64,000 bases of DNA from the NCBI GenBank assembly GCA_035048485.1, contig CM068583.1:22543341-22607340 (forward strand), read 5' to 3'. Every line of letters starts with the position of its first letter. Position 1 is the stretch's first letter. The notes below the pieces were generated by a model that was given only the letters and a program-made list of their open reading frames with translations, ran no database searches and was not told the origin of the DNA. The position numbers and the translations under genes were made by a program. This DNA comes from Pteria penguin. Taxonomy: Eukaryota; Mollusca; Bivalvia; Pterioida; Pteriidae. Of the stretch, positions 11,901-26,900 are shown in pieces.

Positions 11901-14900
11901 ATGGAAATATTGTCAGACGATGCATCTGAAAGTACATTTCCATCGAAGAAACCACTGCCTCCAATTGGTGCTGGTGGTGATAATGCCAGCCCTTATTCAA
12001 CTGATGACAGTGACCTAGATGACCTAGACAAAAATGAAAATGAAATTGATGATAAGTCCACTGCTTCCTACGGTAATTGATGCATCTTCTAGACATTTTC
12101 ATATTTAATCAAAATAAATAATAATTAAAAGTCATACTTGCTTGGTTTCATCGCTTCTTAAAAATAATAAATTTCTAATCTGTCATGTAAACTCAGAAAT
12201 GGCTGCAGACAGTAGTATTGTATGACATCATAATACAACTGTTGTATGACATCAGAATAGGAGCTGTTTGTGACATCACACTACCTATTCATTTTCCACA
12301 TTGAGTTGTAGTTCTGTAAAGATCTTGTTTTATAAATGGCAGTGTATTCAAATGCAAATGGTTAGAAGAACTTTTAAAAGAAGGATAATCAGAGAAATTA
12401 TCCATATTGATTATGGACCTTGGTTATACTACAGTAAGTTATCATGGTAATAAGTTACATGAAAAATGATTTTTTTATATGAAATTATGGCTCTAATTTT
12501 ATACGATATAATTCATTACGAATTTATATCATCCAAAAGAAATAATGTAAAAAAAAAACTCTGTTTAATCATTGATGTAGTCGACCCATTTTTCATATTT
12601 ATTTAACAAATTTATATATTTGGATTGAAATACATGACTGTTCTAAATTTCCTCATAACTTTAATTAATTTCTTTTTTGTTTTCTTTTTCAGCATCATCA
12701 GCTGGACATGAACATCTTGGTAGTGGAAAGACTCGTCCAGCTGTGCTTCGGGGTTTTAGAAGAGAGTCTTCAGAACAATTACCATTAGAAAAAACAAAAA
12801 GACCTTCATCTATGGCATCTGTCACTTCTAGAAAATCACAAAAATCAGCTTCTTCAAGATCAAGGTAAGTGCAGAATTTAAGGTTAAACAACATATTTAC
12901 TAGTATTTCTTGAAAACAATTCAATATTCTCAAAAATTTTTGATTTTGATAAATGTTAACAGCCTATTAGTAAATTCTGAATTCGATTCTTTGTGAAAAT
13001 TTCAAAGTTATATAGGAAACAGAAATTGTATTCAGTGAAATGTGTTCATTTTCTTCATCTTTTTGGAAGAGGGTAATTTCCTAACCATTTTGTGTGAACT
13101 GCATTATAAAATTTTGTTTGTTCTTTATATGATGCAGTTCTGCAAAATCTATTACGGCAAGAGAAACAGTAAAAAGGAAGGGATTTGATGGACGTGAGGT
13201 GATGTTTGTGAATGAGGACACACAAACCAATTGGGATTGGCTGGAAGATGCTGATAAAATGGCTAAGCTTCGACAAATTACCCCTAGAGAAAGTATGTAG
13301 AAGTGTTTAATGTGTAGAAAACTGGTGTAGGTGTATATGATATCTAATTTGTTCTTATACTTACAATCATTTACTCTGTGTTGTATGATTTCTAGAGTTT
13401 TTGTTAATTGTTTTGTTGTCATGAAATAGACCAGTTGCTATTTTTAGACCCCCCACCCCCTCAACCCTCTTCTAAAGACAGGTGTATATAGGAATCACCT
13501 TGTCCTGGCTTAGTGTGTGTCTGCTTGTTCCTTCATTCTCCCCAGATCTTGTCTAGACTGTGAGTTAATCACTTTGTGATAAATCTTGACAAATCTTCAC
13601 ATAAATATTCCTCAGAAACTAAAAATATGTCATAACCTTGACGTAAGGTCATGTTACCTATTTCAAGGTTGCTGCAGAGGCATTGCTTAAATCTTTGTGT
13701 TAGCCATAAGTCTGTGGCTTTATGATAGATCTTGACCAAACTTCACACAAATATTCATCAGAACCTAAGTTGTGTCATGAACCTGACCCAAGGTCATGTA
13801 ACCAACTTCAAGATCACTGCAGAATTATTACTTAAATTCTTGTCAAGGCTTGTCAACTTCATGATATATCTTCACCAAACTTTACACAAATATTCATCAG
13901 AACCTTTAGATGTGTCATATTTATCAAACTTTCAGAATTTTTATGATTTTTTAATTAAAAAAGAAGCTTCCAAATGTAGGTGTACATATTCTTTTTCAAA
14001 TAAGCACTAAATAATGGTGTTTTATCATTCTCAATTTCAAATAACGAGTAGGCACAAAATTTTTCTTTATTATAACACATAGATTGTTTATGAATATTAA
14101 TTTTACATATAACTCCCAACCATATTTCATTTCAATTGTGGTCCCTGCATAGTTTGGAAGGTAAAATTGATTGAAAAGTAATAAATATTGTTGGTCTAAT
14201 CAGTTACTGTTTGTTTTTTCAAGTAGCTGACATAATTTGATTAATGTATTTGTTGTATTTTAACTAAAATCTGGCTATGGGTGCACTTGTATTGATAGCA
14301 ATACACAGTTACATATGTTGACTATATTTCTGTATGTAGTTAGCATATATGTCTCTTTGGTTTAATGTTGATCAGCATTTTTTATTTCCACTGTATACGT
14401 ATACATGTATATATCTTATAACATAAGGGAGGCCCAAGGAGATAATAACATAATATTCAATGCAATTACGTATTTTGTTGACTAACAAAATCTGAGTTCT
14501 ATAGAACAAGTTTTCTTGATAAATAGAGTATGCAAAATAAATCCTTTAATATTAACTGCAGTAAAAAGTTTTGGATTTGGGGGGGGGGGGGCAGAGTGTT
14601 GTATTGGCATTTTGTGTTATTTAGAAAGATATTCTTTCAGATATTTTTTTGTTAATAAATACTAAAAATTTTTTTAATCAATTTAATTGCAAAATCAGGG
14701 GTCCAATGAGGAACCATTTTATATCTGTAGTACATGTAATTTGTATACTGCAATTTCAGAAATAGAAAATGCTGATCATAACTCTTTGGTGATAGTGTGT
14801 ATAGTAGAATGTCTTATTTGGTGATTGTTACAGGTGTTTTGTTTCCTCATAAGGAAGAGGGAAGTTCTCCTAGCACCACACCAGGTAAAGGGTACTTTCA

Positions 14901-17900
14901 GTTTCACTTCTGCAATAGTATGCATGGTAGATGGAAATCTACAGAAAGATTGTGAATACTTATATTTGCTGCTAAAAGATATAAATTATAGTGTAATGTA
15001 ATATTGATAAAAATAAGGGTTTATCTACTATAGCAAAGGGAAGGGTAAGGATAAAATAGAATGTAAATGTGTATTTATTTGATTTCAACTAAGCTCCTAT
15101 TAGGCTATGAGCTACGAGTTTTTAAGTCTAAAATATTTTGACTTTTCATTTTCAAAATCAGCAACAAAATCAACCATTGTTCTAAATGGACTGTAAGGTA
15201 GAGGGTAGTCAGGTTATAGTTAGTTTAGAATTGGACAGAAATTTGACGATTGTCAGAGATTTTATCATCTTCAGGTTAATAGTAATATTTCAATCTGACT
15301 AAACCCATAATTTTATTCAGCTTCTCTATACGTCCCATTGCGTATAAAGATCTGGTGAAGCCCCATAAGGGATCTCATTCTGGTGAACTCTGATGATGTT
15401 CCAGTCATAGAAATCATTATTTCTCATAGTCAACCAATGAATCGGTTAGGCACATGCAAGTGATGCAATATGTAACAAACACTGTTCAAAAATTACCTTG
15501 TGAAACATGATGTTAATTTCATTCCTAGGAGTTTGTAGCCGATCCATTGATTGGCTGAGAATCAGAGTTCACCAGAACGTGACCTCTTACAGGGTTTCGC
15601 CACATCTTTATACGCAATGGGACAAATAGAGAAGTCTAATAAAGATATGGTTTTAAACAGATTGATGGTATTTATGTGCTGTAAGAAAAATCCTGTATGC
15701 AATATGTGTTACATAACATACTGTGATAAAAACATATTTAAGTGTAATAAAATAATTTGTGAGTACAAATGTATTATAGATACTTCCCAAGATAATATAC
15801 CACTCATACACACACATATATAAGATTTTTGAAAGCACTCTTACACTTCCAAAGGGAACCACATTGGTTATCAGAAGAGCAGAAACACTCAATATCTCAA
15901 ATTGTGGCCTCTTGTTCTATATCCTTTGATCATTTGATAAAGGCCAAAATGCAGAAAATTTGGGATATTGTGTGTTTCTATTTTCATTATAAGATTCTGT
16001 TTTAAAGCTATGCACACATGCCATTACTGCATATTTAAGTTTGCTAAATTATCAACTTTATAAACATCACATACCAGTGTTATATTTATTACATATCTGT
16101 ATATACAAGTCAATGACTTAGCTTTATTTGTTTTAAATAACAGCATCATACGTATGTGATACACATACAGAGCAATATTGAGAAGTTATTTATCAAAATC
16201 CTTGACAGAATTGTATATCTCTACTATATGTAATTATATGAATACCATTTTAATAGTTCGTGAAGCAAAAGAGAATCAGAAGAAGGCAGAAGAGGCTGTG
16301 ATTGAAGAGGAGAAAAAAGATCTAACAGGGTACCCTATCAATGATGAATATGGTGTCCCTATGCTTGAACTCAGTAGTGATTCAGATACGGTAAGAACTG
16401 TGGTATCACTGAAATTCTAATTATAACAAAGTGATGATATCAGTGTTTAAGAAGTCAGCCCTATCAACAGTGAGAAATCATGTGCCAATTCCCAAATGAA
16501 AAAAGTATTTTCTTGTGAGTAGGGGCTGATTTGTTGAATTATTTTCTCAAGGCGTATTTAGTTTTGGTTTTTTTTGTGAATATCATAAAAATATTTACTG
16601 TATATTAAAATTATATATGCAGATTTATAAAATCAATCCTTAAATTTGTGAAATGTTAAAAATGAAACAGTCATGTATATGATATTAACATTATTTAATT
16701 AAATAGGTCTAGTGTAAGTATTTAGTATAAATTAATAGTAAATCAAGATTTCAAAAGCAGTAGGTGATTCTTATCAGCAGTCAGAGCCTGCATCAGTCAT
16801 TTGGTAGTGTGTTGGGCTAAGGACAAAGAGGTCTCAGTTTGAGCCCGCTGTAGGTGTCCTGTTTTGTTACTGTACATATGGTAGCCAATGTAGCTGGTTT
16901 GAGTCCTGTCTGAGCTTCATTGGTGTCCTGTGCTTTGAATGAGATGATGAAAACTGAGGTCCTGTGTCATGGTAGATGTGGCACCTAAGATATCCCTCAC
17001 TGCTTTGGATAGGTCTGTTGCAAGTTATATATTTCCTCGTTATGCATCAAGCAGATGCTGTCATCATACAAGTACAATAATCCTGATGTGACATATATAT
17101 GCCCTCCCTTTATGATAATCTTGGTGTGATGTTAAATAAACAGACATCAAAATAATTATGCTGAAGAATTCATTAATAATGTATATATGTAATAACAGTA
17201 AAATTTAGCATTCGTTTTATTGCTAAATCTAACGATAAGGAGTTAGAGCTAGAAAGAGGAGGAGTGCTGTAAGGTTAAATAGTCAGTAGTGTTATGATAA
17301 CCTATGATGATTATATACTATAAAGAGTTCAGATGAGGAAGATTATGGTGGTAAGACTGTGCAGGATGATAGAACTTTTATGCCGAGCATTGGACCACCC
17401 CAGATTCTTCAGGTATCCATAGTAACGCTTGTTGTGGTGGTAGTGCTTGTTGCTATAGAGATAGAGAACTAACAATAATGTTATTTTTAGAGTGTGCTAC
17501 TTAAGTGTGCTGCTGTAGACAATGAATACTAACATGGTGTGTGGTGTGATTAACAGTTAATCTCTAGAACAGTCTTAATTAACAGAATTTTTTGTGAATA
17601 TGTAGTGTCTATAGTATTAGCTTTTTGTAGATGAGATTTGTAAAACTTGACCATCTTACATCTATGTTTGTTTGGTTACTAGGTATATTCAAAATGTGCA
17701 TATTTTCCTTTTTTTCTGCTTCTTGTTACTTGAAGATTTCAGTTAATGAGTTGTCAGCCAGATATTGCAATAAGTAATGTGCTTATTCAAGGTTAATACT
17801 TAGAACAGATGAATACAATACAAATGAAGAAAAGACATATTTAATATTGTTTGTTATTATTGTGTAAGCAAATACTTTTATATTTTCATTCTTTTGACAG

Positions 17901-20900
17901 GAAAGGGGTATGGGTGTGGTTGATTTATAGAGATACTCTTCCAAACTAGACATTTTTTCCAGAAATAAGTACAATGTAGTATTTTGTTATGATGACAGTT
18001 TATGTAAGGAATAAAAACCAGTGTCAAAGGAAAAGTTACAAATTAAATAGTTTCACACAGGATTGGTACTATATATATTACATGGGTGTCCTCTTTACCA
18101 TGTAACTATCTTGGCTAAATGCTTTTCATGTTCACTTGCCATACTAACTTATGCAATAATACCTCAAATGTTTAGTGTTCACATTCTTTTAGCTGCATCA
18201 TGGAGGTAATGTCCACTTAAAATCTCAACACTCTATGCTTTAAATGTGAACAACACAGAGTACAAATGTATTGCTATATGTCATCTCAATCACAAATTGT
18301 TGTATGAGCTTCGGTTAAAAATTATTTATATTTAAAACTATAAATCAAATATTTGATTACCTTGTTTACATTAAAGATTGTTCAATATACATATAAGATT
18401 TTTTTTCAGTATTTTTCACACTATTGATACAATTTGATTGTACATAGTAAGTTTTCACGTTGAGCACATAGTCACTAATAAAATTACACAACTGTTAAAA
18501 TCTTTCCATGCATGTAGTTTTAAGAATTCTTAATGATATCCATAAGGGGTCAGAGTGGTCACTGGGCTCAAAACTCCATACAGGAACTTTTTGTACCCAC
18601 TCACCATTGTCATGTCTTGGTTCAAACCCTGGTCTTGACAAATGGTGTCAGGTCAAGGTGTGTCAGTTTTCCTGCCAAAGTCTGATGGTATTCTTTGGAT
18701 GCATCTGTTTCCTTGGAGTTTCCTACACTGTAAGCACTGACCATCAACCTGTAAAATGATTCTCAGGGATAGTGGTAAACAACAAACAGACTGAAGTTAG
18801 TTGCATGCTATAATTTTTTTTTTTTGAAATGCCATTGTTCATTGTTTCACTCCGTCTCTATTGATGATTTATTAAGAATAAAAATAAAATAAGCATAATT
18901 GGATGTATTATTTCATTCTATTCTAACTATAGTTTTTATGGTGTTGGAAATTTTTTCCACCAGTTATCATAGTGCTTTAAAATATAAATTCGGACAAGTC
19001 ATCAATTAACATTGCATATATAAAAAAAATTAATAATTATAATAATAATAATATGGAATTTATAATTTAAAACATTTTAAAACTTAAATTAAAGAATTCT
19101 GATTTTTTTGTCTTTCATTTCTAAGAAAGCACTTAAAAACTTAAAAATATATTCATAAAGTTGCTTTTCATTATGTCTGTTCTCACATATTTAAGCAGAA
19201 AATATGCAACATGAATACTGAATACAAAATGTTCACAAAATGGTGCATTGAGTTGTATTCTTCATATTTACCTGTGCATTTAACTAGAATCTTTTACTCT
19301 CTCAGTATAATAAAGAATCAGAGAAAAAGGAGCCCCCTGTAGAGGATCCAGAAACAAGACTGGCAAATGTCGATGTTAATCAAGATATAGGTGAGGTTGA
19401 TGAACAGGGACGCTCCATGGGTATATTTGGAGGAGTATGTGAGTTCTGTGGTCATGAAATTCAACCTTTCCCTACCCTAGAGCAGCAACAAAACCTGCCA
19501 CCTGATCAGTTGTATTGCTGTAATCAGTACAGAGAGTTTGTAGAGTTTACCATCAATACGACAAATCAGATAGAGGAGGAACATCAAAAGAAGAATAAAA
19601 AAATCAATATCAGCACACATGCTCACTACGGCAGTTCTAAGGAAGAGCGCAAAGTGGCCAGAGAGAGGGCTTTACAAAGGTTAGTTTCTCTACATGCATT
19701 AAAAGTATAATGTTAAATAATTTGCAGATGTATAAAGCTTGGCATGATTGAGTTTAAATTAGTGTGATCAAAAGGTTATGGCTTCTAATCATCCCCCCCT
19801 TTTTTTTGCTGAACATAGCTAAGTAGATCAGCATTATGGCAGAATTGGAATAAGACACAGCTAGTTTAGTTATGAGAGAGGTGAAAATTTAAGAAAGAAA
19901 CTTATTACAACATTCTTGTTACCGCAAAGTGATAGAAGTGAAAATTCAAGAAAGAAATATTTATAAAATGCTAACACAGGAAAGCAGACTTATTAATGTC
20001 ATAATTGGCAGAGCTACAAACATAAAAAGAGGATGGATATTTCTTATATAAACAACAATTAGATGAAAATAAAATTAGAAAATTGAATTAGAAATATGGA
20101 AATAAAACACAGAATTTATGCTGTTGTGAAAATACTAAGGTGTAGTGCAAATGTAAATCACAACAACACCTTGCCAGTAAGCCTATACATGTAGATAAAT
20201 CTAATGAAAGATTATCTTCATGAAAATTGAACATGTATGTACTGTTGTGAAAATACTAAGGTGTAGTGCAAATGTAAATCACAACAACACCTTGCCAGTA
20301 AGCCTATACATGTAGATAAATCTGATGAAAAATTATCTTAATGAAAATTGAACATGTATGTATAACATACTATCACAGAATGAGAGACAAAGAGCAGCAG
20401 AGGAAGCAACAAGAGGCCTCGGGATTCCAGCAACAGTCTAACTTCTACTCGTGTAAGTGTATAAACTTAAACCATTATATTGTATATATCCCCATACACA
20501 ATGCTATAGATAGCAGTGACAAAGCTTAGCAGTGCTAAGCACACCAGTTATTATTTTACTGCAATACTTTATAATCAGTCATCCTTTGATGTTTTATTAA
20601 TCTGATGAAGTTCTCTAATCATTTTGGTTATGTGGGATTTGTATAACTGTAACAAATAACCTTCTTCACTGTTTACTTTGCATTTATTATTATTTTTATC
20701 TTTTATGTTGTCCTAGACTTTGCAGATACCTGTTGTAAAGATAATATAAATTAATGATGTTGTACAACAGTCAGTCTCATTGTTTTCACTTTTAAAATTA
20801 GAAAAAAAGGGAAAAAAATGTCTAACAATATTTGTACGGAAAAAATTGTTGATGTCTGCAATTTCTAGGATCTTAATTGTGTATTATATAAGGTCTTACT

Positions 20901-23900
20901 TACCTTATTTCATCTTAGTCTCATCTTACTTATCTGATTCTTGGATACCAATGTGCTAAAAGATTAAAATTTTGTACCATTTCTTTGTACAGTATACTGT
21001 ATACAGCCTTGAATTCGCCCAGTCTTTTTTTCGCCCTTTGACGACCTGAAACTTATTCGCCCTGTCTTGAATTCGCCCTCCTCTCCCTATACGCAATATA
21101 CGCATAATTGCACGCCTGCCAATTTTTATAATTCATTTTATATTGTGTAATTATCTTTTAAATACTTTTTTTAGACACCTGCATACTTTTATATCGACAG
21201 TGAATAAATGTTTTAAAATATCCATGTTTTAAATAAGAATGAAGTAAACATGTCCATTGAACTATTGGTTAAAATTCTTTCAGTTGTGACAAATGTTTGA
21301 AACATATTCGCCCGGTTTTGAATTTGCCCTCCATTCAGAGGGCGGAAACGAAACAGGGGTGAAATTTTCCCTGTATACAGTAATTCAGGAATCAAATTTC
21401 TTTGTTCACCAAATGCATCTACTGGTATCAGTCCCAGAAATAATTTGTTCATTTCAATAGTTGTCTTAGTCTTTTTTGAGTGCAAATTTTTGAGAATTCT
21501 GAATTGTGTTCTAAATTTCCAATTTCTATGAATACTATTTCGAATGGATGATATGGTTGGTTGGTTGATTGGTGTTTTTACGTTGCTTTTAACAATATTT
21601 CAGTTATATCGCGACATGGAAGCAGGAGGTTACCAACCTTTTAAACATAGTGGCACAATCCGGGAATCGAACCCGGATCGTCGGCGCCACAATCCAAGCG
21701 CTTAACCACTACACCACGCCTGCCCCTGAATGGATGATATGTCATAGATACTGGACACAATCAATTCCTTCACAACTCAGACATTCTTTTAATAAAGCTT
21801 TTTTACTTTCTTCATTCCATTTTTCTAAATCATAGTCTTTAAGAGCACTTCTCTTTTATTTTGGTTTTTTTTTTACATATTTGAGAACAAAACAGGTGTT
21901 CTGTTTAAGAAATTTAGAGTCTTAAGTAAATTTCTTAGTTTATTTTGCCTCAGTTTCCCTTCACTATATCCTTGCACAAATTATAGCTATGTATGTCTGA
22001 TCTCTTGCCATTGAAATAAATTGTTGGATAAAAAATTATAGAATTTTTTCATATTTGCAATTTTCCTCGTATAATGAATGAAATTTGGAGAGTGAGGTTT
22101 TGGAAAAATTTAAAAGTATTTCAGACATGCATGGTTATCAGATGTTCCATATACATGCACTAATTTTATTAATTTTGTTCTTCTTCAGTTAGCTAACAGT
22201 TTATTAACCAATTTATGTTTCATTTTGTGTGTTTGGTTAACTAGCCAGGGGTGCAAGAGCAGGAAATCTAGCTGGACAAGGGGGTTTCAAAGAAATTGGT
22301 AGGTTTCTAGGTCAATTACTTATAAACATATCTTTCATTATCATTGTCATATATATTGTTTTCTGTCCCTGTTAATGACCTCTAGAAAATGGATTCATGT
22401 ATTCTTTGGATCATTCGTTGCATGTCCATTGATCAGTCTATAGCATTTTTCCAAAAATTTGTTGTATCATAATTAATTACATTAATGTTACTGTTATTTA
22501 TCTTGAACAAAATTATAACTCAGAATGTTATATTTCAGTTACTTCTTTCAGGGTCTTTAAATTTTGATATGTGTTTTTTTTTCAATGTACCAAATTCATG
22601 ATTTTGCTTGTTACATCTTATTTTGCAAAAATCATTTCTGATGTCATAATCATATTTGTTTTTCCACATTTTAACAATTACATGCCTTATTTACATGAGT
22701 TTAAAGTTTCAAAGATTTTTAGCCTAGCTACTGTTTTTGAATTCATGAGTAGCCATTTTATTTGCAGATGATATAGATAGTAAGATTTGCTATTTAGCAT
22801 TGTTACACATGCATTGTAACATACCATCCTTGTGTACTTTGCTTTTCTGTATATATCATGATATCCTGTATACTGCAAGCTCTGAACGTATCTCAAGCAT
22901 GCTTACATTATGATAATAGCTACATGTATACTTAGGAAATGTAGCTGGCATTCAGGTTTGCTTATATTCCTATGATCTAACTGAAATCTGTGTTGTCATA
23001 CATCTGCCATGGACTTGTCACATGTTATGTTGATATAATTTTCTGATCAGATGAGAAAAAAAACTTGACAAATCAATGTAAATTTTTGACAAGTGACAAC
23101 ATGATAGTATTGTGTGTTGCAGTAAGATTCAACATTGTCAATTTTTTGACATAGTCGCTGTGATACACATTAACACTATTGTTATGTTATTGTTAAATTG
23201 ACTTCACCGAGTAATGTCTTTAATAGAACACAGAAAACTTACCTTAAACACATCTTCACTTGGTAATACTACAGATATCAGTATTCTCAAATTCGGCGTG
23301 ACATCACACTAAGATCTAAATGAAGATTATCCCCCAAACATTACGAGGATGACTTGGGGGATAAACTACGTGATTATCATAGACTGTAATGCAACGTTGC
23401 TGAATTATATTTTGAGCACAAAAGCTAAATGAGTCTTATAACTTTTGAAATTCATTAAGGAATCTCACGACGATTGACTCTCTTTCCTTCTTAGTATTTT
23501 CTATGACCGCAGTTTGCAAAAATGAGATTTCAAAATATTGGATTTTTTTCATAGAGAGCGATGATAAATCCCCAGAGTTATACCCACATTAGGTCATGTG
23601 ACCAGTGTGACATCAAGAATTGAAACTTATCATACTTTCCTACATAATGAACACTATGACATCACACAAGCTATACATATAGATAAACCCTGTTATTAAT
23701 GTATGCTGTACGCTGCATACTATACAAACCATATTTGAAATGATTGTAATCAAAATGGGAAGATTCTTCTCAGTTTTGGAGTCAAAAGTCAAGGTCACCA
23801 CTGGTAAAAATAAAAAATCACTGGTTTCCAAATGCTAAATGGTGTGTCATGCATCCCACACAAACCATGTTTAGATGTAATAAAAGGAGGGATACATATA

Positions 23901-26900
23901 TGTCAAAAGGTCAAGGTCACTACTGGTAATATTTTATATGATTTATTGCACATTAAACTTACAAATAAAACATGTTGGGAAAGCTTAGTTGCTTTTATGA
24001 AATAAGCCCACAACAGGGGAATATGTTTTACAAACATGTTCTAGTCTTTTCTAAATTAAGCCATGCCAAAATAGATTAATACTGATTTTATGGGAAGAAT
24101 CTTATAGAAAGTGTAATATTATATTCAGATATCATTCAAAAATGTATAAATCATATGATATTGTGTAGATCATATACAAATACATTGATCATATGAGTTT
24201 TACCATTTGATTTATGTAGACCATATCAAAATGTATGTATTATATGTGATCTTTCATGATTATATTTAGATCATATAGGAATACACTCATTACATGTTTT
24301 TTCTTTTATATGGTTTATTACATTTCAAAAAATGTATTTATCTATATAATCTTACGAAGGATTCTATGTAGATCATATAGGAATACATTTGATACATGTA
24401 TGTGGGAGTTTGCATATGATTTACTGCTTAGATGATTATATATGTATTTATCATAAATAATCTCTCATGATATATAAATCGTATTGGATAACATTCACTA
24501 TATAGACTTTCTTATGCTTTTTTTATGTAAACCATATTATAAAATGTATTTTAAATATAATCTTTCATAGGATGCTCTGTAGATAATACAGGGATACATT
24601 TATTATTATATGGGATTTTGCATATGATTTATTACAAAGATGATATAAAATGTATATTATCTCTCATTTGACATAATGTAGATTACTGTACAATGCATAT
24701 ATTTGTGTTCCATACATTACCTGTAGACCTGTAACATTATATCTGGATTTATGGCTTTAAAATTTCATTATAATACCATAAGAAACCCATATGTATCTAC
24801 AGTTTTCAACAGATGTTTTTCCAGTTGAACATGATGTAAGGGGTTTTATGCCAGACTTGTTACTCTTTGGTGGGATTTTCATTATGACATTGATGCTAGC
24901 ATTGTGATGTCACAGTGAAATTATGCAAATTTGTTTTGGCTTATCATATGTCTGGCATGGAATTGAAATACACAATCTTTTGGATAAAAGTCTAATATGC
25001 ATGGCCTCCTTCATAAAGATTGAAAACCTTACTTTACCATCAGTTGTCTGAAATCATTATTTCAAACATATTTTCTATTGTCAAGTATTGGAAAAAATAT
25101 TGGAATAAGTAAGTGCTTGATATTTATCAGCATGTCAATAGATATATATAAATAAAAATAGAACTAATGATATTGGTTAATTACACAATATGAACTAAAA
25201 TAAAAACAAGATACGTATGTTGGTCCTAATCGCTTTATGTCCATACATGTATCAGTAATGCTTTAATAGAGTAGTCTCCCCTTGTAAAGACTAATCAAAT
25301 AAAACCAGTATACAATTTAATATTATAATGATGTACAGTATAATATATAAAATTAATATACAACTTACATATGAATTATATATATAGCCAAAAACATGAA
25401 TAAGTTACCAAATGTATCCAGGGAGCTAGATGAAATAGGCTAAAGTGCCTCTATATCACATAGAGGCTATGTCAGTGGAGTTATAGTCAATTTTTATGCC
25501 ATAAAAGGGTTTGGATGTGAGCTGAATAGTTGTAACTGACTGAAAATTTTTCTTTTACGTCCTAAGGTTTAAGAGATTACAAAAAGTATTGTCAAGTGTA
25601 TGAGAGTTTATCAAACACATACTTTGCACAGTGAAGAGTCTAAGGCTATGTCACCTTTGACTTTTTATCCTTAACTCAACAAAATTGCTTAGAACTCACA
25701 TCATATCATTACATATATTATGTGGAATAATTAAGACAATTAAAATTTTGTCAGATGAAGTGGAGCAGAGAACTACCATACATTTGTTATAAGCTAGCCT
25801 ATGATATATGTTTTGAGGTACTTAATGCACAAGTAGACACTATATCAAAGTATGAAAGACGAACTTCAAAGAAATATTTTTAATAATGGCAAGTCTGGAG
25901 GTACTGTATATAATTTCAGTGAAATTAGACATCAGTGCATAGTTAGGTCTATACTGCAATCCTACTTGATGACTAGGTATTTGATACCAGAAATGATGCA
26001 ACATCTATTTACCTGATTATTTATCTTAGATTAGTGCTGATTTTGTACTGTTTATGTTTTACTTGATAAGCGGAATTCTCTTTCTAAAAACCAGAGAAAG
26101 AAAAGTATAACTGCACAAAGTGTATCATAAAGTGTAGAAAAGTTTGAGTTGTTGCTCCAGAGCTTATTCCATATCTTTCATCGTGGTATATGGGTAAATG
26201 TAATCCCGGTCTTTACCTTGTATATCTATGTGTGACTTACTCTCAGTGTGCCGCTTAAAATGCATTCCCATAGATCGAGGTGTGAAACAGAGCTTTTCTC
26301 TGGAGTGTTTAAATAGGTAGGGCCACATTTAAATCCTGAGACCAATGACATTTAATGGCTTAAACACCAGTCAAATGTGGGTCACCATTTTTTTTCTAGT
26401 TTTGAAAAGGCCAAATTTGTATTATGAACTGCCTGGGCCTCATTTCATTTAGCTCTTAGTAAAGTGCAATTGGCCATGCACGTTTTAATACATTACTGCT
26501 TTCTATAATCTTGGAATGGAAAATTGATATATAGTAATATATTCTGTGTAATATATTGTACAATATATAAATACTATATTTTCATAATCATAAACTTTAA
26601 AAAAAAAAAAAAAAAAGAAAAGAAGTAATTTGTATTTGTGAGACAAATATTTGAAAAAATTTTCAAAATTAATATATTCAGATTAATTTGTATAATTTTA
26701 TTTTGAAAAAGTAAAGTTATATAGTAAATTGTTGAATGAAATTACTTAATCTGAAAATTTTCACTGGGTATATTGAAACAGAATTTTTAAAATGTATGGT
26801 TCACTCCAGATGAGAGTTCTCATAACAATACCAACAGCAGGCAATATTCACACATTAGCCTGTCTCCACGATCAGGTCGCAGTGTTGCTGGGCATCTGTC

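Larger units (their letters stand above)
22299..26809 (+). other. ERICH6-like intron 9 (4.5 kb), AT-rich with a degenerate tandem array
   Basis: This is the largest intron of the gene. From about 24120 to 24700 a unit with TAGATCATATAGGAATACAT and TATATAATCTTTCATAGGAT drifts through about ten partial copies. Around 23326-23364, TTATCCCCCAA and TTGGGGGATAA form an 11-bp stem. TCAAGGTCACCACTGG-type repeats occur near 23780 and 23910. No exon was recognised inside. Confidence 0.55.

Noticed and set aside
21650..21727. tRNA gene on the minus strand (intact B box, tRNA-like head)
   Set aside because: The cloverleaf is incomplete and the sequence continues into a SINE body shared by four other copies.
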